A DNA stretch of 24,923 nucleotides from positions 1 to 24,923 of the forward strand of contig CAJGDL010000006.1 in the NCBI GenBank assembly GCA_904502075.1, read 5' to 3'. Position numbers and translations under genes: made by a program. Source of the stretch: an uncultured Alistipes sp. Its GTDB lineage: Bacteria; Bacteroidota; Bacteroidia; Bacteroidales; Rikenellaceae. Positions 1-8,300 of the stretch are shown here, in pieces. Below the pieces are notes generated by a model. The model was not told the origin of the DNA. It worked only from the letters and a program-made list of their open reading frames with translations, and searched no databases. Within the stretch, counting starts at the first letter, position 1; the number at the start of each line of letters is the position of its first letter.

Positions 1-2
1 TC

Positions 3-782
3 CGCCGCGACAAGTTATTGGCCATCGGCATCAACATCCCGGGACGCGTGAATCCCGAGACCGGCTACAGTTACTCCTACTTCTTCTTTGGCGAAAAACC
101 CCTCTCGGCCCTGCTCGAAGAGCGACTGGGCTACCGCGTCTACATCGAAAACGACTCGCGCGCCATGGCCTACGGCGAATATGTCTACGGCGCGGGCAAC
201 AACGAACAAAACATGCTCTTCCTCAACCTGAGTTGGGGATTCGGTCTGGGCATGATCATCGACGGAAAACTCCACTACGGAAAATCCGGATTCTCAGGCG
301 AATACGGCCACTTCCCCTTCTTCAACAACGAGATCATCTGTTCGTGTGGCAAGCGCGGATGCCTCGAAACCGAGGTCTCGGGATGGGCCGCCTACCGCGA
401 ATTCACCGAGAAACTTCGCCAAGGAAACATCTCGATGCTCTCGAAGCAGTACGAAAACGGCGAAGCGATCACTATCAACGACATCCTCGATGCCGTGGCC
501 AAGGAGGACATGCTGGCCATCGAGGTGATGGAGAAGGTGGGCGCCTCGCTCGGAAGGGCCATCGCCGGGCTGATCAACCTCTTCAACCCCGAGGTAATCG
601 TATTGGGAGGAACTCTCTATGAGGCAGAGGATTACCTACTCCTGCCGATCAAAAATGCAATCAAGAAATATGCGCTGAATTTCGTCTCGAAAGACACCTC
701 GGTGAAGGTGTCGCGCCTGGGCGAGTCAGCCGGCCTGGTCGGCATCGCAGCCATCACGCGCAACCGCACCTTGGGCCTCTAA
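3..782 (+). CDS. ROK family protein, probable sugar-responsive transcriptional repressor (5' truncated)
   Basis: The reading frame is open from the left edge of the window, so the N-terminus is missing. What remains, about 259 residues, is the ROK fold. It has an ENDSRA segment containing the conserved Asp, an SGEYGH motif, and the zinc-binding CSCGKRGCLE signature that defines the family. ROK proteins are either sugar kinases or NagC/Mlc/XylR-like repressors with an N-terminal winged helix. The part that would separate these two lies outside the window. The flanking residues resemble Bacteroidota ROK proteins usually annotated as regulators, and the position just upstream of a permease and a SusC/D locus fits a repressor that senses the incoming sugar. 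A cytoplasmic hexosamine kinase remains possible. It ends 30 bases before the permease gene with no terminator between, so the two are probably co-transcribed. ROK membership is very likely; the regulatory role is inferred. Confidence 0.85.
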   Translation, partial: RRDKLLAIGINIPGRVNPETGYSYSYFFFGEKPLSALLEERLGYRVYIENDSRAMAYGEYVYGAGNNEQNMLFLNLSWGFGLGMIIDGKLHYGKSGFSGEYGHFPFFNNEIICSCGKRGCLETEVSGWAAYREFTEKLRQGNISMLSKQYENGEAITINDILDAVAKEDMLAIEVMEKVGASLGRAIAGLINLFNPEVIVLGGTLYEAEDYLLLPIKNAIKKYALNFVSKDTSVKVSRLGESAGLVGIAAITRNRTLGL

Positions 783-812
783 CCCTGCAAAAATAAACAA
801 AAAAATAACGAT

Positions 813-2093
813 ATGGAACAAACTCAAACTAAAAAATCGCCCCTGTGGTGGGTGCCCTCCGCCTACTTCGCGATGGGTCTTCCGTTGATCTTGATCAACC
901 TCGTGGCTCCGCTGATGTTCAACGACTTCGGCATCTCGGATGCCCAGGTGGCCTTCTGGACCTCGCTGCTGATTCTGCCCTGGTCGCTGAAGCCCTTCTG
1001 GAGCCCGCTGATGGAGATGTACAAGACCAAGAAATTCTTCGTCGTAACGACCCAGCTCGTGTCGGGTATCTCGCTCGCCCTGATCGCCATGGCCCTGCCC
1101 CTGCCCAACTTTTTTCCCTATGTGGTGGCCATCATGACCGTCTTGGCCTTTAGTGGCGCCACGCACGACATCGCCCTCGACGGAGTCTACATCACCGAAC
1201 TCGACAAGACCCAGCAGGCGCAGTATGTGGGTTGGCAGGGTGCCTTCTACAACCTTGCCAAGGTAACGGCCATGGGCGCCCTGGTCTACCTGGCCGGCAT
1301 CCTGGAGAGCCGCATCGGTGTCCTCTCGGCCTGGGTAATCATCATGGTGCTGTGCGGGGCGATGCTGACCCTCTTAGGACTCTACCACTGGCGCGTTCTC
1401 CCTACGGGAGGGGCTGCCGCCAAAGAGCATGGCTCGTTCGGAGAGACCATGCGCGAGACCTGGGCCGTGATCACCCTCTTCTTCCAGAAAAAATACATCT
1501 GGATCTACATCGCCTGGATCATCTTCTACCGCTTTACCGAAGGTCTGGTCATCAAGATCGTCCCCCTCTTCCTCAAGGCCGATACGGCCGTGCAGGGCTT
1601 GGGGCTCACGAAAGATGAGATCGGCCTCTACTACGGCACCTTCGGCGTGGTGGCCTTCATCGTGGGTTCGATCCTGGGTGGCTATTTCATCTCGTGGCGC
1701 GGACTCAAGAAGGCGATCTTCCCCCTCTGCTGCATCTTCAATATCCCCTTCGTGGTCTACGCCCTGTTGGCCCTCTACCAGCCCGAGAGCGCTTGGCTCG
1801 TCTGCGGTGCCATCGTCTTCGAATACTTCAGCTACGGCTTCGGTTTTGTGGGTCTAACCCTCTTTATCATGCAGCAGGTAGCCCCGGGCAAACACCAGAT
1901 GGCCCACTACGCCTTCGGTTCGGCCCTGGCCAATCTCGGCGTGATGCTTCCGGGCATGATCTCGGGTGTGATCAGCGACGCTCTGGGCTACGAGAAGTTC
2001 TTCGTATGGGCCTTGGCAAGCGCGATCCCCGCCTTCATCCTGACCTGGATACTCCCCTTCACCTACCCCGATCCACAGGAGAGCAAACTGTAA
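813..2093 (+). CDS. AmpG-like MFS permease
   Basis: A 426-residue integral membrane protein with about 12 hydrophobic segments and short polar loops, of normal length for a major facilitator transporter. The segment HDIALDG near residues 118-124, the preceding WSLKPFWSPLME stretch and the overall pattern resemble the AmpG/PAT branch of the MFS. Characterised members of that branch carry muropeptides (GlcNAc-anhydroMurNAc) or acetyl-CoA across membranes. Here it would sit in the inner membrane and bring a released sugar or small glycan into the cytoplasm. The start is the ATG preceded by an A-rich leader typical of Bacteroidota. It follows the ROK gene by 30 bases and precedes the AT-rich promoter region of the SusC/D block, so it is probably the uptake step of the same pathway. 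The substrate cannot be read from sequence; an amino-sugar cargo is inferred from the epimerase further downstream. Confidence 0.85.
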   Translation: MEQTQTKKSPLWWVPSAYFAMGLPLILINLVAPLMFNDFGISDAQVAFWTSLLILPWSLKPFWSPLMEMYKTKKFFVVTTQLVSGISLALIAMALPLPNFFPYVVAIMTVLAFSGATHDIALDGVYITELDKTQQAQYVGWQGAFYNLAKVTAMGALVYLAGILESRIGVLSAWVIIMVLCGAMLTLLGLYHWRVLPTGGAAAKEHGSFGETMRETWAVITLFFQKKYIWIYIAWIIFYRFTEGLVIKIVPLFLKADTAVQGLGLTKDEIGLYYGTFGVVAFIVGSILGGYFISWRGLKKAIFPLCCIFNIPFVVYALLALYQPESAWLVCGAIVFEYFSYGFGFVGLTLFIMQQVAPGKHQMAHYAFGSALANLGVMLPGMISGVISDALGYEKFFVWALASAIPAFILTWILPFTYPDPQESKL

Positions 2094-2249
2094 AAAAGCG
2101 ACCTAAAACGACCACAGAACCCTAAAATAGAAAACTTTCGAAATTTTTTTATTATCCGACAAAACTATTTTATACACCATAACAAATTGAAGATCAGAGG
2201 GTTTATGGATAAAAACCGGATTTTAGGCTTCTTAAAATAATTTAGAAGG

Positions 2250-2280
2250 TTGCTAAAGTGGATAATTTTATTTAAATTTG
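2250..2280 (+). promoter_or_regulatory. Bacteroidota-type promoter for the SusC/D block
   Basis: The -7 element TAAATTTG (2273-2280) matches the TAnnTTTG consensus. A TTG core at 2250-2252 lies 20 bases upstream, the expected -33 spacing for the major Bacteroidota sigma factor. Transcription would begin near 2287, giving a leader of about 24 bases before the ATG at 2311. The element sits in an AT-rich, gene-free spacer (2094-2310) that contrasts with the GC-rich genes around it. An imperfect inverted repeat (CTTC-T-TAAA against TTTAGAAG, about 2229-2249) touches the -33 side and could be an operator, but this is speculative. No other convincing promoter was found between here and 22223, which suggests a long transcript. 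Confidence 0.7.
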
Positions 2281-2310
2281 CACAATAAGAAACCAATTAC
2301 ACCCAATATC

Positions 2311-3588
2311 ATGAAAAAGCTATCTTTTTTGACAATTCTCATGGCCTGCATCGGTTTATGCTGCAGTTGCAACACGGAGCAGACCCCCGAGTACGTCTTC
2401 CCGCAGAGCAAGACCACGCCTACGGCCACGATCACCCCGATCGAGAAGGGTACGGACTTCATCACCATCCTCGTCAAGTCGACCTACGCCACCGAGTGTG
2501 CCTGGCTGTATGCCGAGGGTGAGAGCCTGAGCAAGAGCCAGGATCAGATCTTTGCCGAGGGTACCAAGATCACCGGCGAAGAGCAGGAGATCAAGATTGA
2601 GAACCTGACCCCCGAGACGGCCTACACCTTTATCGCCGCCGCCAAGGACGAGCGCCACGGTTCGGTTTGCGCTCCCGTTACGATCATCACGGCAAGCGAT
2701 GCCCCCGAGTCGAACTACCCGAAGCGTATGACCTTCGAGCCCTTCGAGCGCACCTTCGACGATGGTGGCATTGCCAAGGGCTACATCGCCATTGCCGACC
2801 TGAAGGCCAACAAGAATTTGCGCTTTGTCCCCACGCTGCTGGATCCGGCCATGACCCCCACCTCGGCCTTCGAGCACTTCTCGACCCTGGGCATGGGTAC
2901 CCCCTACGCCCTGACCAATGGAGGTTTCTTCTGGGACGGCAAGTCGCTCAGCCTCTGCATCACGGACGGCGAAGTGAAGTCGATTGCCACGGAGTTGGCC
3001 TACCCCACCGTCAACGGGGAGCAGATCATCGCCTATCCCGTGCGTGCCGCCCTGGGTCAGATGCCCGACGGCTCGTTCGAGGCCACCTGGGTCTACTGCA
3101 TCAACCGTCAACCCTACTCGTTCCCCTCGCCGCTGGATAACGACGAGCAGACCGAGACCTATATGCCCGCAGCCCCCACGCCCGAGGAGTACGACGGCGT
3201 ACTTTGGGAGCCCCAACAGGCGATCGGCGGCGGCCCGATGCTGGTCTACCGTGGCGAGAATGTAGCCATGAAGTACTACTATCGCGAGATCATGCACACG
3301 GGCGGCACGAGCGGCCAGACGCGCCAGCCCCGCACGGCCGTAGGTGCCTCGCACGATGGCAAGGTGATGCTTTTGGTCTGCGACGGTCGCGGTAACAACG
3401 GCTCGGACGGTCTGACCTTGAGTGAGATGGCCGACATCTTCGTGGAGAAGGGAATGTACTACGCCATCAACCTCGATGGAGGTGGTTCATCGGCCATCGT
3501 AGACTACGACGGCGAGCTCAGCAACAACCCCAGCGACGGTTCGGAGCGTGCCGTACCCACCGTGGTTGTCCTCTCCGAGGTCGAGTAG
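2311..3588 (+). CDS. Lipoprotein phosphodiester glycosidase (NAGPA domain) with N-terminal FN3-like module
   Basis: A 425-residue exported lipoprotein. The N-terminus is a lipoprotein signal ending in a Cys at residue 20. Residues about 36-128 resemble the FN3-like modules common in Bacteroidota surface proteins. Residues about 138-425 match the NAGPA/phosphodiester glycosidase fold, with NGGFF (203-207), IGGGP (305-309), RTAVG (341-345) and NLDGGGSS (387-394). The family is named after the human uncovering enzyme, which removes GlcNAc from a GlcNAc-1-phospho-6-mannose diester; bacterial members act on sugar-phosphodiesters in exopolysaccharides. The ATG at 2311 was chosen because it begins the signal peptide and lies just after the promoter; an in-frame TTG at 2278 lies inside the -7 element. 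As the first gene of the block it may set the chemistry of the whole locus. The family call is strong; the exact linkage cleaved is unknown. Confidence 0.85.
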   Translation: MKKLSFLTILMACIGLCCSCNTEQTPEYVFPQSKTTPTATITPIEKGTDFITILVKSTYATECAWLYAEGESLSKSQDQIFAEGTKITGEEQEIKIENLTPETAYTFIAAAKDERHGSVCAPVTIITASDAPESNYPKRMTFEPFERTFDDGGIAKGYIAIADLKANKNLRFVPTLLDPAMTPTSAFEHFSTLGMGTPYALTNGGFFWDGKSLSLCITDGEVKSIATELAYPTVNGEQIIAYPVRAALGQMPDGSFEATWVYCINRQPYSFPSPLDNDEQTETYMPAAPTPEEYDGVLWEPQQAIGGGPMLVYRGENVAMKYYYREIMHTGGTSGQTRQPRTAVGASHDGKVMLLVCDGRGNNGSDGLTLSEMADIFVEKGMYYAINLDGGGSSAIVDYDGELSNNPSDGSERAVPTVVVLSEVE

Positions 3589-3611
3589 CCCCACAACCCC
3601 CCGAAATCGAA

Positions 3612-3653
3612 AACCTTTCCTGCCCGATTGGACTCCAATAGGTAGGAAAGGTT
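3612..3653 (+). promoter_or_regulatory. Long intergenic RNA hairpin upstream of the first GHL10 gene
   Basis: A near-perfect inverted repeat. The outer arms are AACCTTTCCT (3612-3621) and AGGAAAGGTT (3644-3653). A G-U and two C-G pairs continue inward, and an inner stem ATTGG/CCAAT closes on a three-base loop, about 18 pairs in all. It lies in the 186-base gap between the phosphodiester glycosidase and the GHL10 gene. A T6 run occurs only about 16 bases later, so it is not a textbook intrinsic terminator. A partial terminator, attenuator or mRNA processing/stability element would each fit, and would let the head gene be expressed at a different level from the genes behind it. Confidence 0.6.
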
Positions 3654-3774
3654 ACGGCATAAGATAGGTTTTTTGACAGCGAGGCCCGCTTTGAATGGGA
3701 AACCATCGCGAAAAGCGAACCCCGTCAAGCAAAGACCACAGAAGTTGGAGCAAACAAAAACAACAAATAAAAAC

Positions 3775-5109
3775 ATGAAGAAATTTCAATTTTTACAGAT
3801 GGCAGTAGTCATGGCACTGCTCTTCACCTTAGGCAGCTGCACGAAGGCCGTTCAGGCCGAACAGGGCAAGCGTGTCTACATGTGGGTGGATTGCGAGGCC
3901 AACTTCGCCCGAATGAGTTCGGCCGACTCGATTGCCCTCTACACCGAGAAGATGAAGTCGATCGGTGTGACGGACATCGTGGTGGACGTGAAGTCGATCA
4001 TGGGTGAGACGCTCTACGCCAGCAAGTACGCCCCCTACATGGGAGAGTTCGAGGGTACGGTGCGCCCCTTGGAGTACGACATGATGCGCCACTTTATTGA
4101 CGAGGGCCACAAGCACGGCATGCGTGTACACGGCTCACTGAACATCTTCGCCGGCGGCCACAACTTCTTCAACCGCGGCATCATCTACAACGAGCACCCC
4201 GAGTGGCAGTCGATCGTCTACCGTCCGGATGGTTCGTTGGTGCCCATCAGCGAGATCAAGACCAACTACAACGGCATGCTCAACCCCTCGAACCCCGAGG
4301 TGCGCGAGTACCAGAAGAATATCTTGGTAGAGTTCGTGGAGCGCTACCCCGATGCCGATGGTATCATCTTCGACCGCCTGCGCTACGACAACATCACCTC
4401 CGACTTTTCGGAGCTCTCGCGCCAGCAGTTCGAGGCTTGGAGCGGCTTGACGCTCGAGAAGTACCCCGAGGATATCATGACCTGGTCGGACGAGAAGAAT
4501 TGGAAGCCCGCAAAATACTTCAAGGAGTGGGTCGAGTGGCGTGCCACAATCATTAAGTCGTTCGTCGAGGAGGCTCACGCCGCCATCCAGGCTGCCAACC
4601 CCAACATCCTGATCGGAGACTACACGGGTGCGTGGTACCCCACCTACTATCAGCTGGGTGTCAACTGGGCCAGCACGCAGTACAACCCCGCAGAGCGTTA
4701 TCCCGATTGGGCTTCGGAGAACTACTATAAGACCGGTTACGCCGATCTGTTGGACATCTACATGACGGGCCTCTACTACACGCTCGTGACGAAGGACGAG
4801 GTGGATGCCGCCCAGGGTCGCCCCATCGTAGGTGAGCGCGGTGAGGCTGGCATGGATCCCAACGACCTGACCTACTGCTACTCGGTAGAGGGTGGTGCCG
4901 AATTGGCGGAGGCTCTCACCTGCGGAGTGGTTCCCGTGGTAGGTTCGCTCTATGTGGATCAGTATAAGCAAGATGCCGAGCAGTTTGCCAAGGCCGTACG
5001 CCAAGTGATGAAGAGCTGCGAAGGCGGTCTGATGATCTTCGACCTGGTTCACATCGTGGATCGCGATTGGTGGGCCCTGTTGGAGGAGAACATGAAGATC
5101 GAGGAATAG
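3775..5109 (+). CDS. GHL10-type TIM-barrel lipoprotein (family 10 glycosylhydrolase-like), copy 1
   Basis: A 444-residue lipoprotein: the signal sequence ends in LGSC with Cys22, so it is anchored in the outer membrane or faces the periplasm. The rest is one GHL10/UPF0748-like barrel of the kind annotated 'family 10 glycosylhydrolase'. It opens with RVYMWVD, has DIVVDVKS on an early strand, HGMRVHGSLN further on, and the most conserved acidic segment GIIFDRLRYD (196-205), which probably lies in the active site. Characterised relatives are few; the related hydrolase domain of PgaB acts on partly deacetylated poly-GlcNAc. The ATG at 3775 starts the signal peptide; earlier in-frame ATGs lie in non-coding-looking sequence. 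It is 28 bases upstream of susC and is a clear paralogue of the gene at 11784-13463. Hydrolase function is inferred; the substrate is unknown. Confidence 0.8.
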   Translation: MKKFQFLQMAVVMALLFTLGSCTKAVQAEQGKRVYMWVDCEANFARMSSADSIALYTEKMKSIGVTDIVVDVKSIMGETLYASKYAPYMGEFEGTVRPLEYDMMRHFIDEGHKHGMRVHGSLNIFAGGHNFFNRGIIYNEHPEWQSIVYRPDGSLVPISEIKTNYNGMLNPSNPEVREYQKNILVEFVERYPDADGIIFDRLRYDNITSDFSELSRQQFEAWSGLTLEKYPEDIMTWSDEKNWKPAKYFKEWVEWRATIIKSFVEEAHAAIQAANPNILIGDYTGAWYPTYYQLGVNWASTQYNPAERYPDWASENYYKTGYADLLDIYMTGLYYTLVTKDEVDAAQGRPIVGERGEAGMDPNDLTYCYSVEGGAELAEALTCGVVPVVGSLYVDQYKQDAEQFAKAVRQVMKSCEGGLMIFDLVHIVDRDWWALLEENMKIEE

Positions 5110-5137
5110 AAAACAATAAACTTAAAACTCAATAGCT

Positions 5138-8100
5138 ATGAAACATTTATCCCAAACAAGAGGGGGGGGGTTGCTTAAGTCAATGCTTGGCATCCTCTGC
5201 GCTCTCTTCGTGGTGCTGAGCCCGGCTACGGCATGGGCACAAGCGACCCTAAAGGGAAAGGTGGTCGATGAGGAGGGTCTCCCGGTCATCGGTGCCACCG
5301 TTCTTGTGGTTGGTACCCAAAACGGTACCTCGACCGATGTGGACGGTAACTTCGCCCTTCAAAATGTGAAGTCGGGCGACCAGGTACAGTTCTCGTTCAT
5401 CGGTATGCAGACCGAGACCGTAACGGTAAGCTCGGCCGCCACCTTCCTGAACGTCGTCCTGAAGAACGATGCCGAGAAGATTGACGAAGTGGTGGTTGTA
5501 GGTTATGGTGTACAGAAGAAGGCCTCGGTAACGGCTGCCATCTCGCAGATCTCGGGTGAAGAGATCGAGAAGGCCCCCGTGGGCGACGTGACGAACATGC
5601 TGGCCGGTCGTGTGGCCGGTGTAACGGCAGTGCAGACCTCGGGTCAGCCCGGTGCCGATGGTTCGTCGATCATGGTGCGCGGTCAGTCGGTACTCTACAT
5701 CGTGGATGGCGTACAGCGCGACATCAACCAGATCAACCCCGAGGATATCGAGTCGATCTCGGTACTGAAGGATGCCTCGGCAGCCGCTGTGTATGGTTTG
5801 GATGGTAACACGGTTATCATCGTAACGACGAAGCGCGGACAAAAGGGCGAGTCGACGATCTCGTACAAGGGTTCGTTCGGTGTGAGCTCGAATGCCAACC
5901 CCATGCAGTTGCTCGATGGTCCGGGCTACGCCTACTGGTACAACAAGGCCCTGGAGCTCGACGGCAAGACCCCGATCTTTACGGCCGACATCGTCCAGAA
6001 GATGCTCAACGAGCAGGATGGCTGGGGCAACACGAATTGGTACGACAAGGTCTTCGGCGTGGGTACCACCATGTCGCACACCATCTCGGCCAACGGAGGT
6101 AACGACCGCATGAACTACTTCACCTCGATCGGTATGTACGATCAGAAGGGTAACGTAGACAACTTCAACTTCCGTCGCTACACGGCCCGTGCCAACCTGA
6201 CGGCCAAGATCGCCAAGAGCCTCACCCTGGAGGTGGGTATCGCAGGCCGTATCCAGGAGCATGACCAGCCCACCTACTCGGCCGATCCCTCGGCTTGGAA
6301 CAACGTGGCACAGCAGGCCATGCGCGTTCACCCCTATGTACCCGAGAAGGTGGTTATCGACGGTGTGGAGTACCACACGGCCACCCCGACCGCCTCGGCT
6401 ACGGTGAACCCCGTAGCGGCCTACACAAGCTCGGGTAAGTACAAGAGCACCTCGACCTACATCCAGCCCAACATCTCGTTGCGTTGGGATGTACCTTGGG
6501 TAAAGGGCCTCTCGGCCAAGTTCTTCGCCTCGTACGATATGACCTTCCAGCACACGAAGGCCTTCTCGACCCCCTACGAAATGGCTTTAGCCAACTTCTC
6601 CTACGATGAGAATGGTTACATCAACAAGATGAACTATACGGTGAGCCAAACCTACTCGGGTCTGGGCGACGTAAACAACCTGCAGGAGGCATCGTACTAC
6701 ACCTACTACGGCGTAACGCAGACCTCGCTCTCGTATGACAACAAGTTCGGCAAGCACCGCATCGCCGCATTGGCTCTTTTGGAGACGCGCGACAACAAGA
6801 CGAACAACCACTACGGCCGCATGTACGACCTCTTGTTCGAGAACCTTCCGGAGCTCAATTTCGGTGACCAGAGCAATGACAAGCGTGCCGTAGGTGGTAC
6901 GAGCAACCGCACGCGCCAGGTGGGCTTCGTGGCTCGTCTGAACTACGACTACGACGACCGTATCTATGTCGAGCTCTCGGGTCGCTACGACGGTACCTAC
7001 CTCTTCTCGGGTATGAATGGTTCGCGCTGGGGCTTCTTCCCCGCCGGTTCGGCCGGTTGGCGCATCTCGGAGGAGAAGTGGTTCAACGCTTCGTGGGTGG
7101 ATAACCTGAAGATTCGCGGAGGTATCGGTTTGACGGGTACCTCGGCTGTCAGCGCCTACCAGTACCTCAGCACGATGACCGTTTCGGATGGCAATGCCGT
7201 AGTGATCGGTGGTCAGGGCGCACAGAGCCTCTACACCTCGACGGTGGCCAACCCCGACATCACCTGGGAGAAGAACCTGAACTACAACATCGGTGTGGAT
7301 GCCACCTTCTGGAACGGTTTGCTGGGCATCGAGGCCGACGTCTTCTATACCTATAAGTATGATATGCTCTCGAGCGCATCGGGTTCGTATCCTCCCTCGG
7401 TGGGTGGCTACTACCCCGCATTCGACAACCAGAACAAGCAGGATGTACGCGGTTTCGACTTCACCCTCTCGCACTACAACCGCAAGGGTGACTTCAACTA
7501 CAACATCAAGTTCATGGGTTCGTATGCCAAGCGCCGCTGGCTCTACTACTCGGGCGATGCCGACAACGCTCCGGACTACCTGAAGCTCACGGGCAAGGAC
7601 GTAGGTTCGGTGGTAGGTTTCATCTCCGAGGGTCTGTTCCAGAGCGAGGAGGAGATTCTGAACTCGCCTACGATGATCGGTAAGCCGGTGCGTGTGGGTG
7701 ATATTAAGTACACCGACCGCAACGGTGACGGCAAGATCTCCTACGAGCAGGACCGCGGCTATGTAGGTACCTCGGTCTACCCGAAATTCACGGCCGGTTT
7801 GAGCTTCGGCCTGGAGTGGAAGGGTCTGGACTTCAACTTCCTGTTGCAGGGTGCCGTTGGTTCGACCATCGCCCTCACGGGTGTATACGATGGTGGTATC
7901 ATGGATAACACCTCGATGACCAAGCCCTTCTACCACGACGGTAACTCGCCTCTGTACCTGGTGGAGAATTCGTGGACTCCCGAGAACACCGGAGCCTACT
8001 TCCCGCGTCTGTCGCTCGAGTCGAGTTCGAACAACGCCCACTCGTCGACCCACTGGTATCGTCCGGGTGACTACCTGCGTCTGAAGACCGCTCAGTTGGG

Positions 8101-8290
8101 TTACACGCTGCCTCAGAAGTGGATGTCGAAGGCCGGCATCAAGAAGCTGCGTATCTACATCGAGGGCTCGAACCTCCTCACGCTGAGCCATGTGACCAAG
8201 TACAACATCGACCCCGAGCTGCCGAGTGTAAACAACGGTTACTACCCGCAGCAGCGCGTGATTTCGGTCGGCTTGAACATTACGCTCTAA
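5138..8290 (+). CDS. susC: SusC/RagA-family TonB-dependent outer-membrane transporter
   Basis: A 1050-residue SusC homologue. A signal peptide ends at AWA (32-34), followed by a carboxypeptidase-regulatory-like domain (about 37-115, LKGKVVDEEGLPVIGATV), a TonB-box-like DEVVVVGYG (116-124), the plug (about 130-235, with LAGRVAGV and SISVLKDASAAAVYG), and a large beta-barrel ending in the aromatic-rich RVISVGLNITL. With SusD it forms the lidded channel that imports oligosaccharides across the outer membrane using TonB energy. There is no N-terminal STN domain, so this copy should not signal through an anti-sigma factor. Two oddities are visible: a run of nine G at codons 9-11, and two short in-frame losses in the plug compared with the usual family pattern (only QSVL separates RG from YIVDG, and YGLDGNTVIIV is one residue short). 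The family assignment is certain; the gene symbol is used as a family name. Confidence 0.97.
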   Translation: MKHLSQTRGGGLLKSMLGILCALFVVLSPATAWAQATLKGKVVDEEGLPVIGATVLVVGTQNGTSTDVDGNFALQNVKSGDQVQFSFIGMQTETVTVSSAATFLNVVLKNDAEKIDEVVVVGYGVQKKASVTAAISQISGEEIEKAPVGDVTNMLAGRVAGVTAVQTSGQPGADGSSIMVRGQSVLYIVDGVQRDINQINPEDIESISVLKDASAAAVYGLDGNTVIIVTTKRGQKGESTISYKGSFGVSSNANPMQLLDGPGYAYWYNKALELDGKTPIFTADIVQKMLNEQDGWGNTNWYDKVFGVGTTMSHTISANGGNDRMNYFTSIGMYDQKGNVDNFNFRRYTARANLTAKIAKSLTLEVGIAGRIQEHDQPTYSADPSAWNNVAQQAMRVHPYVPEKVVIDGVEYHTATPTASATVNPVAAYTSSGKYKSTSTYIQPNISLRWDVPWVKGLSAKFFASYDMTFQHTKAFSTPYEMALANFSYDENGYINKMNYTVSQTYSGLGDVNNLQEASYYTYYGVTQTSLSYDNKFGKHRIAALALLETRDNKTNNHYGRMYDLLFENLPELNFGDQSNDKRAVGGTSNRTRQVGFVARLNYDYDDRIYVELSGRYDGTYLFSGMNGSRWGFFPAGSAGWRISEEKWFNASWVDNLKIRGGIGLTGTSAVSAYQYLSTMTVSDGNAVVIGGQGAQSLYTSTVANPDITWEKNLNYNIGVDATFWNGLLGIEADVFYTYKYDMLSSASGSYPPSVGGYYPAFDNQNKQDVRGFDFTLSHYNRKGDFNYNIKFMGSYAKRRWLYYSGDADNAPDYLKLTGKDVGSVVGFISEGLFQSEEEILNSPTMIGKPVRVGDIKYTDRNGDGKISYEQDRGYVGTSVYPKFTAGLSFGLEWKGLDFNFLLQGAVGSTIALTGVYDGGIMDNTSMTKPFYHDGNSPLYLVENSWTPENTGAYFPRLSLESSSNNAHSSTHWYRPGDYLRLKTAQLGYTLPQKWMSKAGIKKLRIYIEGSNLLTLSHVTKYNIDPELPSVNNGYYPQQRVISVGLNITL
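5162..5170 (+). repeat. G9 mononucleotide tract in the susC signal peptide
   Basis: Codons 9-11 of the SusC gene are GGG GGG GGG, forming an uninterrupted run of nine G. Most glycines elsewhere in this gene use GGT or GGC, so the tract is not dictated by local codon habit. Gain or loss of a base by slipped-strand mispairing would shift the frame within the signal peptide and abolish the transporter. An in-frame ATG at 5183, just downstream, begins a shortened signal sequence that could partly bypass the tract. Confidence 0.8.
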
Positions 8291-8300
8291 TCCGAAAACT

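Noticed and set aside
2131..2150. AAAACTTTCGAAATTTT followed by more T, as a terminator for the permease gene
   Set aside because: It is a near-palindrome centred on TTCGAA with no room for a loop and a mismatch in each arm; the hairpin would be too weak to call.
3589..3774. A separate promoter for the first GHL10 gene
   Set aside because: The only T-rich candidate (TAGGTTTTTTG) does not fit TAnnTTTG and has no TTG at proper spacing.
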